Shown here piece by piece: positions 17,226 through 25,599 of a stretch of DNA of 64,000 nucleotides. A program made the translations under genes and the position numbers. Source of the stretch: Spongiactinospora sp. TRM90649 (lineage in GTDB: Bacteria; Actinomycetota; Actinomycetes; Streptosporangiales; Streptosporangiaceae); assembly GCF_029382225.1 (NCBI RefSeq), contig NZ_JARLTC010000028.1, positions 116,197 to 180,196 on the forward strand, given 5' to 3'. The notes under the pieces are model-generated. The model was not told where the DNA came from and made no database searches. It saw nothing but the letters and a program-made list of their open reading frames with translations. Position 1 is the stretch's first letter; every line of letters begins with the position of its first letter.

Positions 17226-17262
17226 ACGTTAGCGAGGGCCGGACGCGAGGGCAATCGGTTTT
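17226..17262 (-). promoter_or_regulatory. WhiB7-type promoter for the erm transcript
   Basis: Reading leftward: AAAA (17262-17259), 4 nt, TTGCCC as -35 (17254-17249), a 17-bp spacer, TAACGT as -10 (17231-17226), then 7 nt to the leader peptide ATG. An A/T block just upstream of the -35 box is the hallmark of WhiB7-activated promoters in actinobacteria, where WhiB7 acts with the principal sigma factor on drug-resistance genes. The assignment is by pattern. Confidence 0.55.
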
Positions 17263-17275
17263 CCGCGGGGCCGGG

Positions 17276-17530
17276 TCAGGCGGCGTCGCGGCGGCCGCAC
17301 AGTGCGGCGAGGCCGTCGAGGGAGATGCCGAGGGCGGTGGCCAGGGCGGCGACGGTGAAGAAGGCGGGGGTGGGGATGCGCCCGGTCTCGATCTTGCGGA
17401 GGGTTTCGGCGGACAGGCCCGCTGCGGCGGCGACGGTGGTGATGCTGCGGGTGCCGCGGGCTTGGCGGAGCAGGGCGCCGAGCTGGCGGCCGCGGTCGCG
17501 TTCGGGTTCGGTGAGCGGGTTGCGGACCAT
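17276..17530 (-). CDS. XRE family helix-turn-helix regulator
   Basis: This is a single HTH_3/XRE domain of 84 residues. The helices are visible in QLGALLRQARG, TVAAAAGLSAETLRKIETGR and FFTVAALATALGISLDGLAAL. It is divergent from a type I methionine aminopeptidase gene with only 64 bp between starts, and the shared region has inverted repeats. The likely role is repression of itself and of the aminopeptidase gene. Confidence 0.85.
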   Translation of the reverse strand: MVRNPLTEPERDRGRQLGALLRQARGTRSITTVAAAAGLSAETLRKIETGRIPTPAFFTVAALATALGISLDGLAALCGRRDAA

Positions 17531-17540
17531 GGGTGGATCC

Positions 17541-17565
17541 TACACTGTGATAGAAATACCGGTAT
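17541..17565. promoter_or_regulatory. Shared operator region of XRE and aminopeptidase genes
   Basis: ATACCGGTAT (17556-17565) is a perfect 10-bp palindrome. TACACTGTGATA (17541-17552) is an imperfect inverted repeat 3 bp away. Both lie between the divergent starts, and TATAAG at about 17563 could be the rightward -10 box. Binding by the XRE protein is inferred. Confidence 0.45.
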
Positions 17566-17594
17566 AAGTATTGGAAAGCCGGAGGTAGCAGGAC

Positions 17595-18368
17595 ATGGTG
17601 GAGATAAAGACGAACGGCGAAATCGACGCGATGCGCGAAGCCGGACGCGTCGTGGCCCGCGCCCTGGCCGCCGCCCGCTCACTCGCGGCCCCCGGCGTCC
17701 GCCTGTCCGAACTCGACGACGCCGCCCACACCGTCATCCGCGAATCCGGCGCCACCCCCGCGTTCCTCGGCTACCGGCCGCACTTCGCCCCCACCCCCTT
17801 CCCCGGCGTCATCTGCGCCTCGGTCAACCACGTCATCGTGCACGGCATCCCCGGAAAGCAACGCCTGCGCGAAGGCGACCTGCTGGGCATCGACTGCGGC
17901 GCCCACCTCGACGGCTGGACCGGCGACTCCGCCATCACCATCACCGTCGGCTCCGCCCCCGGCTCCCCCACCGACACCGCCGTCATCGCCGCCGCCGAAG
18001 ACGCCCTGCGCGCCGCCACCAAGGCCATGGTCCCCGGCGGACGGCTCGGCGACATCGGCCACGCCGTGCAGCGGACCGCCGCCGCGGGCGGCTACGAGAT
18101 GCTGGAGGATTTCGGCGGGCACGGCATCGGCCGCCGTATGCACGAAGACCCGAACGTCCCCAACCGGGGGCGCCCCGGCCGGGGAATGACACTCCGGCAC
18201 GGCCTGGTCCTGGCCATCGAACCCATGTTCATCGCCGGCGGCGACGGCCGCCAGTACACCGCCTCCGACGGATGGTCACTGTGCGCGGCGCCCGGCGCCC
18301 GCGCGGTGCACGTCGAGCACACCGTGGCCGTCACCGACGACGGGCCGAGAGTGCTCACCCTGCCATGA
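17595..18368 (+). CDS. map: Type I methionine aminopeptidase
   Basis: This enzyme removes the N-terminal Met from nascent proteins in the cytosol, using two divalent metals. The ATG at 17595 follows GGAGG. The 257-residue pita-bread fold shows the metal ligands: Asp in GIDCGAHLDGWTGDSA (two Asp), His in GGHGIGRRMHEDP, Glu in LAIEPMF and Glu in VEHTVAV; the substrate His is in NHVIVHGIP. Core map genes usually lie in the ribosomal cluster, so this XRE-controlled copy is probably a second, conditionally expressed paralogue. Confidence 0.9.
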   Translation: MVEIKTNGEIDAMREAGRVVARALAAARSLAAPGVRLSELDDAAHTVIRESGATPAFLGYRPHFAPTPFPGVICASVNHVIVHGIPGKQRLREGDLLGIDCGAHLDGWTGDSAITITVGSAPGSPTDTAVIAAAEDALRAATKAMVPGGRLGDIGHAVQRTAAAGGYEMLEDFGGHGIGRRMHEDPNVPNRGRPGRGMTLRHGLVLAIEPMFIAGGDGRQYTASDGWSLCAAPGARAVHVEHTVAVTDDGPRVLTLP

Positions 18369-18392
18369 CCGGCGGGCCGAGACGAGCGGCTG

Positions 18393-18971
18393 TCAGGCGA
18401 CGCGGCGGACCGGCTGACGCAGGATCGTGCGCAGCGCGTCCTGCGGCGTCCGCACAGGGTCGGTCAGATAGATCTCATGGTGCGTGCCCGCGTGGACCAG
18501 GCCGTTCGCGGCCATGAACTCCCCCATCCGGGCCAGCGACGCCGCCTCGTCGGCGAACGAACCGTGGTGGGTCATCTGCACGCAGCTTCCCTCGGTGAAC
18601 GTGACGAACTGGACGCGATCCACCGTCGCACCCGACGGACGGGCCGCCTCACGGGCACGGTCGGCGTCCTGCGGGGGAAACCCGGCGGGCAGGCGCAGGA
18701 ACAGGTGCCAGTGCCACTCCTCGCGGGGCACGGTCAGCGGCGGCCGGTCGTCCTCCACCCACCAGCGGCCCTCCAGCGCGGCGGGCGGCCGCCCGGTGGC
18801 GGCGGCCACGCCGTACAGGGCGCGCACGCACTGCTGGTACTCGGGGCCGCCGGGTGCGCCGCGCCCGGTGACGCAAAGGCCGCTCACCGGGCCGAACTCG
18901 GCGAGTTCCGGCTGGTCGGCGGCCGTGTACCAGCCGTCCGTGGCATTCTCCAAGGGGTTTGCGGCATTCAT
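18393..18971 (-). CDS. GyrI-like small-molecule-binding protein
   Basis: This 192-residue protein has no HTH and corresponds to a GyrI-like ligand-binding domain. It ends in GLVHAGTHHEIYLTDPVRTP, the block that closes many such domains. The start ATG 18971 overlaps the stop of the MerR gene in TGATG, so the two are translationally coupled. The upstream regulator ends with the same type of domain (REVYLSDPAVTEP), which suggests the two proteins bind related compounds or arose by domain duplication. Its exact ligand is unknown. Confidence 0.72.
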   Translation of the reverse strand: MNAANPLENATDGWYTAADQPELAEFGPVSGLCVTGRGAPGGPEYQQCVRALYGVAAATGRPPAALEGRWWVEDDRPPLTVPREEWHWHLFLRLPAGFPPQDADRAREAARPSGATVDRVQFVTFTEGSCVQMTHHGSFADEAASLARMGEFMAANGLVHAGTHHEIYLTDPVRTPQDALRTILRQPVRRVA

Positions 18972-19777
18972 CACGTGTCCTCCAGTTCGATCATTATGCG
19001 GGTGATGAGACGGCCGGGCTCGGTGACCGCCGGGTCCGACAGATAGACCTCCCTGACCGGGCCGGTCCCCTGATGCCCACGGGTGGCGCACCAGGCGAAC
19101 AAGGCGTGCGCGGTCAGCGAGACATGCTGGTAAGGGCCGATGTGAGTGGCACAGGCGAACACCCCGCCGGGCAGGACGCCAGGTTCGGTGCGCGGCGGCG
19201 GCTCGCCGTCCCAGCTCTCCGGCCGGGCCAGCGTGATCGGGACGCTCTCACCGATGTCGGCGGGGAACAACCCGGTCAGCGGCCCGGCGGGCGGCGGCAT
19301 ACCGGGAGGCACCAGAGTGGCCACCAGCTCGGTGGTGACCTTCCCGATGTCCTCGGGCCGGGGCGCGACACCCCGGGCGAGCCAGACCCGCTGCGGCGGT
19401 TCGGTGACGGTGACGACGTCGGCGGCGGGCAGCCCCTCCGACAGGACACGGCGCAGCGTGGCCAGGGTGCGCCGGCGGCGGTCGAGTTCGGCCTCCAGAT
19501 CGGCGCCGACACGGGACAGGACCTCACCGGCGCGTTCCCCGCCGGACAGCACGGGGCCGATCGCGGCCAGCGGCACGTCCAGCGACCGCAACAGCCCGAT
19601 GGCCAAGGCGTCACGGGCCTGGTCGGCGCGGTAGTAGCGGTAGCCGGTGTCGGGGTCGATCCACGCGGGTAGCAGCAGGCCCGTCTCGGCGTAGTGGCGC
19701 AGCCGTTTGACGCTGAGACGGGTCAGCCGGGCGAACCGCCCGATGGGCAGCAGGTCCTCGTTCACACAGTCCAGCAT
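18971..19777 (-). CDS. MerR family regulator with GyrI-like effector domain
   Basis: This is a BmrR-like drug-sensing regulator. The MerR HTH is at the N-terminus (LLPIGRFARLTRLSVKRLRH then YAETGLLLP, and YRYYRADQ). A coiled-coil linker (ADLEAELDRRRRTLATLRRV) and a C-terminal GyrI-like domain of about 140 residues follow. ATG 19777 is chosen five codons inside the frame. It is co-transcribed with the GyrI-like gene. The 235 bp upstream to purB hold no visible gene. Confidence 0.85.
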   Translation of the reverse strand: MLDCVNEDLLPIGRFARLTRLSVKRLRHYAETGLLLPAWIDPDTGYRYYRADQARDALAIGLLRSLDVPLAAIGPVLSGGERAGEVLSRVGADLEAELDRRRRTLATLRRVLSEGLPAADVVTVTEPPQRVWLARGVAPRPEDIGKVTTELVATLVPPGMPPPAGPLTGLFPADIGESVPITLARPESWDGEPPPRTEPGVLPGGVFACATHIGPYQHVSLTAHALFAWCATRGHQGTGPVREVYLSDPAVTEPGRLITRIMIELEDT

Positions 19778-20012
19778 GGGGTCTGCCCCCATGGGAGAGT
19801 CCAGCCGGGCCCGCCCAGGTGGTCCAGGTCACACGGGTACGACGACGGCCGGCCGCCGGGGCCGATCCTCGCACCGGGAGGGGCCCCGCTCCCCCGGGTG
19901 CGTGCGCGGCCGGCCCGGCGGCCTGCGGGCCAGGTCCCCGCTTCATGGCTGCGACCGCCCGAACCCGTGTGCCGCCTACCCGATCAGCGGCGCCAAAGCG
20001 TGCGGGCGGTGA

Positions 20013-21443
20013 TCACAGGATGGCGGCCGGGGTGTAGGCGGCCGCGGCGGGATGGCGGGCGGTGATCTCCTCCACGCGGGTGACGACGTCGGTGACCTGC
20101 CCGCCGGCGGCGCCGGTGAAGGACAGCGCGTCCGACAGCAGGTCGCCAAGGCCCGCCTCGTCCAGCGGGAACCGCTCGTCCGCGCCGAGACGCGCCAGCA
20201 GCGTGTTGCTCCCCCCGTGGGTGCGCATCGACAGCGCCGCCGCGACCGCGTGTTCCTTGATCAGCTCGTGGGCGGCCTCGCGGCCGAGCCCGGCCCGGAC
20301 CGCCGCCATCAGCATCTTGGTGGTGGCCAGGAACGGCAGGTAGCGGCGCAGTTCGGCGTCGATGACGGCGGGGAACGCGCCGAACTCGGCCAGCACGGTC
20401 AGCGTCGTCTCGGCCAGGCCGTCGAAGGCGAAGAACGCGTCGGGCAGCGCCACCCGGCGCACCACCGAGCACGACACGTCGCCTTCGTTCCACTGCCCGC
20501 CGGCCAGTTCGCCGGTCATCGAGGCGTATCCGCGCAGGATCACCGCCAGGCCGCCGATCCGCTCGCATGAGCGGGTGTTCATCTTGTGCGGCATGGCCGA
20601 GGATCCGACCTGCCCCTCCTTGAAGCCCTCGGTGACCATTTCCTGGCCTGCCATCAGGCGGACGCCCAGAGCCAGGTTCGACGGCGCGGCGGCCAGTTGC
20701 ACCAGCGTGGTGAGGACCTCGAAGTCCAGCGACCGGGGGTAGACCTGGCCGACGCTGCCCAGGCGGCGGGTGAACCCAAGGTGGGCGGCGACGCGGTCCT
20801 CCAGTTCGGCCAGGCGGGCGGTGTCGCCGCCGAGGAGGTCGAGCATGTCCTGGGCCGTGCCGACCGGGCCTTTGACGCCGCGCAGCGGGTAGCGTTCGAT
20901 CAGCGACTCCAGGCGGGCGTAGGCGGCCAGGAGTTCCTCGGCGACGGTGGCGAAGCGTTTGCCCAGTGTGGTGGCCTGGGCGGGCACGTTGTGCGAACGG
21001 CCGGCCATGACGGTGCCGGTGTGTCCGGCGGCCAGCGCGGCCAGGCGGGCCAGGATTGCCACGCACCGGTCGCGGACCACCAGCAGGCTGTCGCGGATCT
21101 GCAGTTGCTCGACGTTCTCGGTGAGGTCGCGGGACGTCATGCCCTTGTGCACGTGTTCGTGCCCGGCCAGGGCGTTGAACTCCTCGATGCGGGCCTTGAC
21201 GTCGTGGCGGGTGATCCGTTCGCGGGCGGCGATGGAGTCCTCGTCGACGATCTCGACGGCCTTCTCGTAGTCCTCGACGGCGGCCTGCGGTACGGCGACG
21301 CCCAGGTCGGCCTGGGCTTTGAGGACCGCCAGCCACAGCCGGCGCTCGGCGATCACCTTGTGCCGGGGGGACCAGATGCGGGTCAGGTCGGCCGAGGCGT
21401 AGCGGGCGGCCAGGACGTTGGGAATGTGCGGCTTGTCGGTCAC
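20013..21443 (-). CDS. purB: Adenylosuccinate lyase
   Basis: This enzyme acts twice in purine synthesis, cleaving SAICAR and adenylosuccinate to release fumarate. The fumarase/aspartase-family signature GSSAMPHKMN is present and contains the catalytic Ser loop. The general acid/base His lies in HEHVHKGMTSRDLTEN and in AGRSHNVPAQ. The 476-residue length is that of the actinobacterial and eukaryotic-like long PurB. It lies 58 bp downstream of the RND exporter gene's stop on the same strand's far side, and no purine operon surrounds it. Confidence 0.95.
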   Translation of the reverse strand: MTDKPHIPNVLAARYASADLTRIWSPRHKVIAERRLWLAVLKAQADLGVAVPQAAVEDYEKAVEIVDEDSIAARERITRHDVKARIEEFNALAGHEHVHKGMTSRDLTENVEQLQIRDSLLVVRDRCVAILARLAALAAGHTGTVMAGRSHNVPAQATTLGKRFATVAEELLAAYARLESLIERYPLRGVKGPVGTAQDMLDLLGGDTARLAELEDRVAAHLGFTRRLGSVGQVYPRSLDFEVLTTLVQLAAAPSNLALGVRLMAGQEMVTEGFKEGQVGSSAMPHKMNTRSCERIGGLAVILRGYASMTGELAGGQWNEGDVSCSVVRRVALPDAFFAFDGLAETTLTVLAEFGAFPAVIDAELRRYLPFLATTKMLMAAVRAGLGREAAHELIKEHAVAAALSMRTHGGSNTLLARLGADERFPLDEAGLGDLLSDALSFTGAAGGQVTDVVTRVEEITARHPAAAAYTPAAIL

Positions 21444-21501
21444 ATCTGCGCAGTTTATCGGCGGGGCGCCCGGCCGTCGCCGGGTGCCCCGCCGGTCGGG
21501 C

Positions 21502-24500
21502 TCAGCCCGGGGAGACGGTGCTGAGGTCGCCTCTGGGCGTCTCCTCCTTCGGCGGCGCCGAGGGGGCCGCGTGCTGGCCGCCCCTGGGCTTGCGGCGCAG
21601 CCGTTCCTTGGCGCGTTCGACCAACGTGTACAGGGTCGGCACCAGGACCAGGGTGAGCAGGGTGGAGGAGACCAGGCCGCCGATGACGACGATCGCCAGC
21701 GGCTGGGAGATGAAGCCGCTGGAACCGGTCAGGCCCAGCGCCATCGGGATCAGCGCGCAGATGGTGGCGACGGCCGTCATCAGGATCGGGCGCAGCCTGC
21801 GCCGCCCGCCTTCCATGACGGCCTCCACGACGCCCATGCCCTGTTCGCGGTACTGGTTGATCAGGTCGATGAGCACGATGGCGTTGGTGACGACGATGCC
21901 GATCAGCATCAGCATGCCGATGAGGGCGGGCACGCCCATGGGGGTGCCGGTGGCCAGGAGCAGCCCGATCGCGCCGGTGGCGGCGAACGGCACCGACACC
22001 AGCAGGATCAGCGGCTGCACGAAGCTGCGGAACGCCGCCACCATGATCATGAAGACGATCGCGATCGCGGCCAGCATCGCCACGCCCAGGTCGGCGAACG
22101 CCTCCTCCTGGTCGGCGCTCACGCCGCCGATGCTGTAGGCGGTCCCGGCCGGCAGCGACAAGCCGTCCAGTTCGGCGGTCAGCGCCGTGGTGACGCTGCC
22201 CAGGTCGCTGGCCGTGGCCCGGCCGGAGACGGTGGCGCTGCGCTCGCCGTCGATGCGGGTGACCTGGGTGGGGCCGTCGACCTCCTTGACCTCGGCGACC
22301 TGCGACAGTTTCACGGTGCCGGTCGCGGTCGGCAGTTTCAGGTCGCGGACCTGCTTGACCGACTCGGGGGCGTCGCCGCCGCGCAGCACCAGGTCACCGG
22401 CGCGGCCGTCGAGGGTCAGCCGGCCGAGCGGCGCGCCGCGGAAGGCCTGTGCGACGGCCTGGCCGATCGCGGCCTCGCTCAGGCCGCGTTCGGCGGCCTC
22501 CTCGCGGTCCACCTCGACCTCGATGCGCGGGGCGCTGGCCTCCAGGTTGGAGGTGACCTCGGTCACGCCGTCCACGCCGCTCATCGCGGTCGACACGGTC
22601 TCGGCGGCGCTGCGCAGGGCGTCCATGTCGGGCGCGCGCACGATCACCTGCACCTCGTCGGTGGAGAACCCGCCGCCGTTCTGCCCGCCGACGCTGAGGT
22701 CGCCCGCGCCGGTCAGGGTGGCCAGCTTCTCGCGGATCCTGGCCTCCAGGACGACGCTGTCGGCGCCTTCCTCCAGCGCGACCGAGTACGACGCCCGGTC
22801 GGCGCCGCCGCCCATCGCGCCGCCCATGAAGCCGCCGCCGGAGCCGACGTTGACCTGGTAGGAGCGGACGCCGTCGATGTCGTCCAGCAGCGCCTCCACC
22901 TTCTTGGCGGCGGCGTCGGTGGTGTCCAGGTCGGTGCCGACGGGCATCCGCTGGGTGATGGACAGGGTGTCCTGCCCGGCCGGGGACAGGAAGTTGGTCT
23001 CCAGGCGTCCGGCCAGGCCCATCGTGCCGACGAACACCAGCAGGCCGATGAGGAGCGTGATCAGCCGGCGGCGGGTGGCGAAGCGCAGCACCGGCAGGTA
23101 GGCGCGCTGCAGCGGGGAACGCAGTTCCTTGGCCTCGGCGCGTTCGCGGATGGCGGCCATCTCCTCGGCGGTGGCGTTGGGGGCCTTGAGGAACCAGTAC
23201 GCCAGGACCGGGATGACGGTGAGGGACACCACCAGGGACGCCAGCAGCGCCACGGTGACGGTGATCGCGAACGGGGCGAACAGTTCGCCGACCATGCCGC
23301 CGACCACGGCGATCGGCAGGAACACCGCGACGGTGGTGAGGGTGGAGGCGGTGACCGCGCCGCTGACCTCGCGCACGGCGGAGGTCACGGCGGTGCGTTT
23401 CGGTTCGCCGTAGGCGAGGTGGCGTTTGATGTTCTCCAGGACGACGATGGAGTCGTCCACGACGCGGCCGACGGCGATGGTCAGCGCGCCCAGGGTGAGC
23501 ATGTTCAGCGAGTAGTCGCCGGCCCACAGCGCGATCAGCGCGATGATCACCGACAGCGGGATGGACACCGCGGTGACGATCGTGGAGCGCAGCGACAGCA
23601 GGAACAGCAGGATGACCACGACGGCGAACGCGAGACCGAGCAGGCCCTCGGTGGTCAGGTCGTGGATGGCCCGCTCGACGTAGGGGGCCTGGTCGAAGAC
23701 GACGGTGATGGCGGCGGCGTCGCCTAGCGTGCGCACCAGGTCGGGGATCTTGTCGCGGACGGCGTGCGAGATGGCCACCGCGTTGCCGTCGGGCGCCATG
23801 GTGACCGACACGCCGAGGCTGGGCTGGCCGTCGGTGCGGGTCATGCTGGAGGCGTCGGCCTCGGCGCGTTCGATGTCGGCGACCTCGCCGAGCTTGACCG
23901 GTTTGGGCGGCTTGGGGGCCTGCTGCCTCGGGGGGGCCTGGCCGGGGGGAAGCTGGGCCATGCGCTGCTGGGTGAGCGCCTGCTGCTGTGCCTGCTGCTG
24001 GGCGATCTGCTGCGCGGGCGGCGTGAGGTAGAGGTTCTTCAGGTCGTCCAGCGTGTCCAGGCGTGTGCCGACCTGGACGGTCAGGGCCTTTTCGTCCTTG
24101 GTGAGGCTGCCCGCCGGGATGGGGGTGCCGTTGGCGCGCAGGGCGTCGGTGATCGCGGTCGGCGGCAGGCCGTGCGCCTTCAGCACCTTCTCGTCGGGGG
24201 TGATGACGATGTTCTCCCCGCGGGCGCCGTTGACCTCGGCCTCGCGCACGCCGTCCACGGAGCGGATCTCGGGGAGCATGACGCGTTCGATCTTCTCGGC
24301 CATCTCCCGCTGGTCGCCGCCGTCGCCGACGGCCAGGACCAGCACGGGCAGGTCGTCGGTGTTGCCGGCGACGATCTGCGGGTCGACGTCGTCGGGGAGC
24401 TGGGAGTTCAGCCCGGAGACCGCCTCCTGCATGTCGTTGACGGCGGCGTCGATGTCGGTGCCGAACTCGAAGGCCACCTGGATCTGCGACAGTCCCTCAC

Positions 24501-24756
24501 GGGAGGTGGAGGTGACCTCGGTGACGCCCTCCAGCCCCTCGAAGCTGTTCTCGATGGGTTCGGTGACCTGCTCTTCCACGATCTCCGGGGACGCTCCCGG
24601 GTAGGGGGCGACGACGAAGGCTCCGGGGAAGGAGAGCGAGGGAAGCAACTGCTGCTTCAGCGAAGGGATCGCGAAGGCGCCGAAGGCGCTGAGCACGACC
24701 GCGATCATTATGACGAGGCTGCGGTTGGCTAGGCTCAACCTTGCCAGGAAGGTCAC
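21502..24756 (-). CDS. RND family efflux permease (AcrB-like)
   Basis: This is a large inner-membrane proton-driven exporter of the HAE/AcrB type (1084 residues), with N-terminal helix SLVIMIAVVLSAFGAFAIP, periplasmic-type porter domains and the helix-4 block VGRVVDDSIVVLENIKRHL with the proton-relay aspartates. GTG 24756 is chosen because GAGGAG precedes it and family homology starts there. An unusual Gln/Pro-rich insert at about residues 244-285 sits in the first porter domain. No membrane-fusion partner or outer-membrane factor is nearby, as expected for a Gram-positive. The divergent MarR gene is its likely repressor. Confidence 0.9.
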   Translation of the reverse strand: MTFLARLSLANRSLVIMIAVVLSAFGAFAIPSLKQQLLPSLSFPGAFVVAPYPGASPEIVEEQVTEPIENSFEGLEGVTEVTSTSREGLSQIQVAFEFGTDIDAAVNDMQEAVSGLNSQLPDDVDPQIVAGNTDDLPVLVLAVGDGGDQREMAEKIERVMLPEIRSVDGVREAEVNGARGENIVITPDEKVLKAHGLPPTAITDALRANGTPIPAGSLTKDEKALTVQVGTRLDTLDDLKNLYLTPPAQQIAQQQAQQQALTQQRMAQLPPGQAPPRQQAPKPPKPVKLGEVADIERAEADASSMTRTDGQPSLGVSVTMAPDGNAVAISHAVRDKIPDLVRTLGDAAAITVVFDQAPYVERAIHDLTTEGLLGLAFAVVVILLFLLSLRSTIVTAVSIPLSVIIALIALWAGDYSLNMLTLGALTIAVGRVVDDSIVVLENIKRHLAYGEPKRTAVTSAVREVSGAVTASTLTTVAVFLPIAVVGGMVGELFAPFAITVTVALLASLVVSLTVIPVLAYWFLKAPNATAEEMAAIRERAEAKELRSPLQRAYLPVLRFATRRRLITLLIGLLVFVGTMGLAGRLETNFLSPAGQDTLSITQRMPVGTDLDTTDAAAKKVEALLDDIDGVRSYQVNVGSGGGFMGGAMGGGADRASYSVALEEGADSVVLEARIREKLATLTGAGDLSVGGQNGGGFSTDEVQVIVRAPDMDALRSAAETVSTAMSGVDGVTEVTSNLEASAPRIEVEVDREEAAERGLSEAAIGQAVAQAFRGAPLGRLTLDGRAGDLVLRGGDAPESVKQVRDLKLPTATGTVKLSQVAEVKEVDGPTQVTRIDGERSATVSGRATASDLGSVTTALTAELDGLSLPAGTAYSIGGVSADQEEAFADLGVAMLAAIAIVFMIMVAAFRSFVQPLILLVSVPFAATGAIGLLLATGTPMGVPALIGMLMLIGIVVTNAIVLIDLINQYREQGMGVVEAVMEGGRRRLRPILMTAVATICALIPMALGLTGSSGFISQPLAIVVIGGLVSSTLLTLVLVPTLYTLVERAKERLRRKPRGGQHAAPSAPPKEETPRGDLSTVSPG

Positions 24757-24815
24757 GGGGGCGGACTCCTCGGAGAACAGGGACGACCCATCACATGGGA
24801 TGTTTTGCCCCAGAC

Positions 24816-24832
24816 TAACACTTAGCTTGTTA
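24816..24832. promoter_or_regulatory. Inverted repeat in the RND/MarR divergent promoter
   Basis: TAACA (24816-24820) and TGTTA (24828-24832) flank CTTAGCT, giving a 17-bp imperfect palindrome of MarR-operator size within an AT-rich island (24815-24845). It is the only AT-rich part of the 130 bp between the two divergent genes. Confidence 0.5.
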
Positions 24833-24885
24833 CGAATATTTAGCCTCACCCTTGATTCCTGATAGCCTTCTCAGGAAGTCAAGAG

Positions 24886-25386
24886 GTGAATGTGATCGAC
24901 GAACGTGACGAGCTGATCGAACGCATCGGCCGCATGCAGCGCGACCTGGGACGACTCGTCGCCCGAGACCGATCCCTGCCGGTACTGGCCTCGAACCTGA
25001 CAATGCGTCAGCTCAAGGTAGTACTCCTGCTGTCATCCCTCGGCTCCGCCTCCGGGCAAGACCTCGCCCGCAACCTCGGCGTCAGCCTCGCCACCGTCAC
25101 CGGCATCGTCGACCGCCTCGTCCGCCACGGCCTCGCCACCCGCCGCGAAGACCCAGAAGACCGCCGCGTCCGCCGCGTCGAACTCACCCCCGACGGCAAG
25201 AACCTCATCGAAGAGATCCACACCGCCGGGCTCATCGGCCTGCGCCGCGTCCTGGACCGCCTCGACCTGGAGACCCTGCGCATGCTCGACCACGTCACCA
25301 CCCGCCTGCGCCAGGTCACCCAGGAACTCCACGACGAGCAGGACCGATGCGGCGGCGACCGCCTACCGCCCGCCGACCCCCCTTGA
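24886..25386 (+). CDS. MarR family transcriptional regulator
   Basis: This winged-helix regulator has 166 residues. The recognition region is LARNLGVSLATVTGIVDRLV and the wing contains the conserved DPEDRRVRRVELT. GTG 24886 (after AGGAAG) and GTG 24892 (after AAGAGG) are both possible starts. It is divergent from the RND exporter gene, so repression of drug efflux with relief by ligand is the likely circuit. Confidence 0.88.
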   Translation: MNVIDERDELIERIGRMQRDLGRLVARDRSLPVLASNLTMRQLKVVLLLSSLGSASGQDLARNLGVSLATVTGIVDRLVRHGLATRREDPEDRRVRRVELTPDGKNLIEEIHTAGLIGLRRVLDRLDLETLRMLDHVTTRLRQVTQELHDEQDRCGGDRLPPADPP

Positions 25387-25400
25387 TACGGTCAGCCCCC

Positions 25401-25571
25401 GTGTCGGATTACCCGCGAACCCTGTTCTCCCTGTCCGGCCGCACCGCCCTGGTCACCGGAGCGGGCACCGGCATCGGACACGCCATCGCCGAAGCCCTCG
25501 GCCGCGCCGGAGCCGCCGCCTACCTCACCGGGCAGGCAATCCGCGTCGACGGCGGCTTCTCCGTCCACTGA
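25401..25571 (+). pseudogene. Short-chain dehydrogenase relic with internal deletion
   Basis: A 56-codon frame from GTG 25401 starts like a full SDR (FSLSGRTALVTGAGTGIGHA, with the TGxxxGIG nucleotide motif) and then jumps, after GRAGAA, straight to the C-terminal SDR block YLTGQAIRVDGGFSVH and a stop. The roughly 190 residues carrying the catalytic Ser-Tyr-Lys are missing, but both ends are intact and in frame. The junction lies in a GCC repeat, which suggests deletion between short repeats. An active enzyme is impossible; a tiny Rossmann-like peptide could still be made. Confidence 0.8.
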
Positions 25572-25599
25572 TGACCCCAGTGAGCGCAGGTGAACGCCC

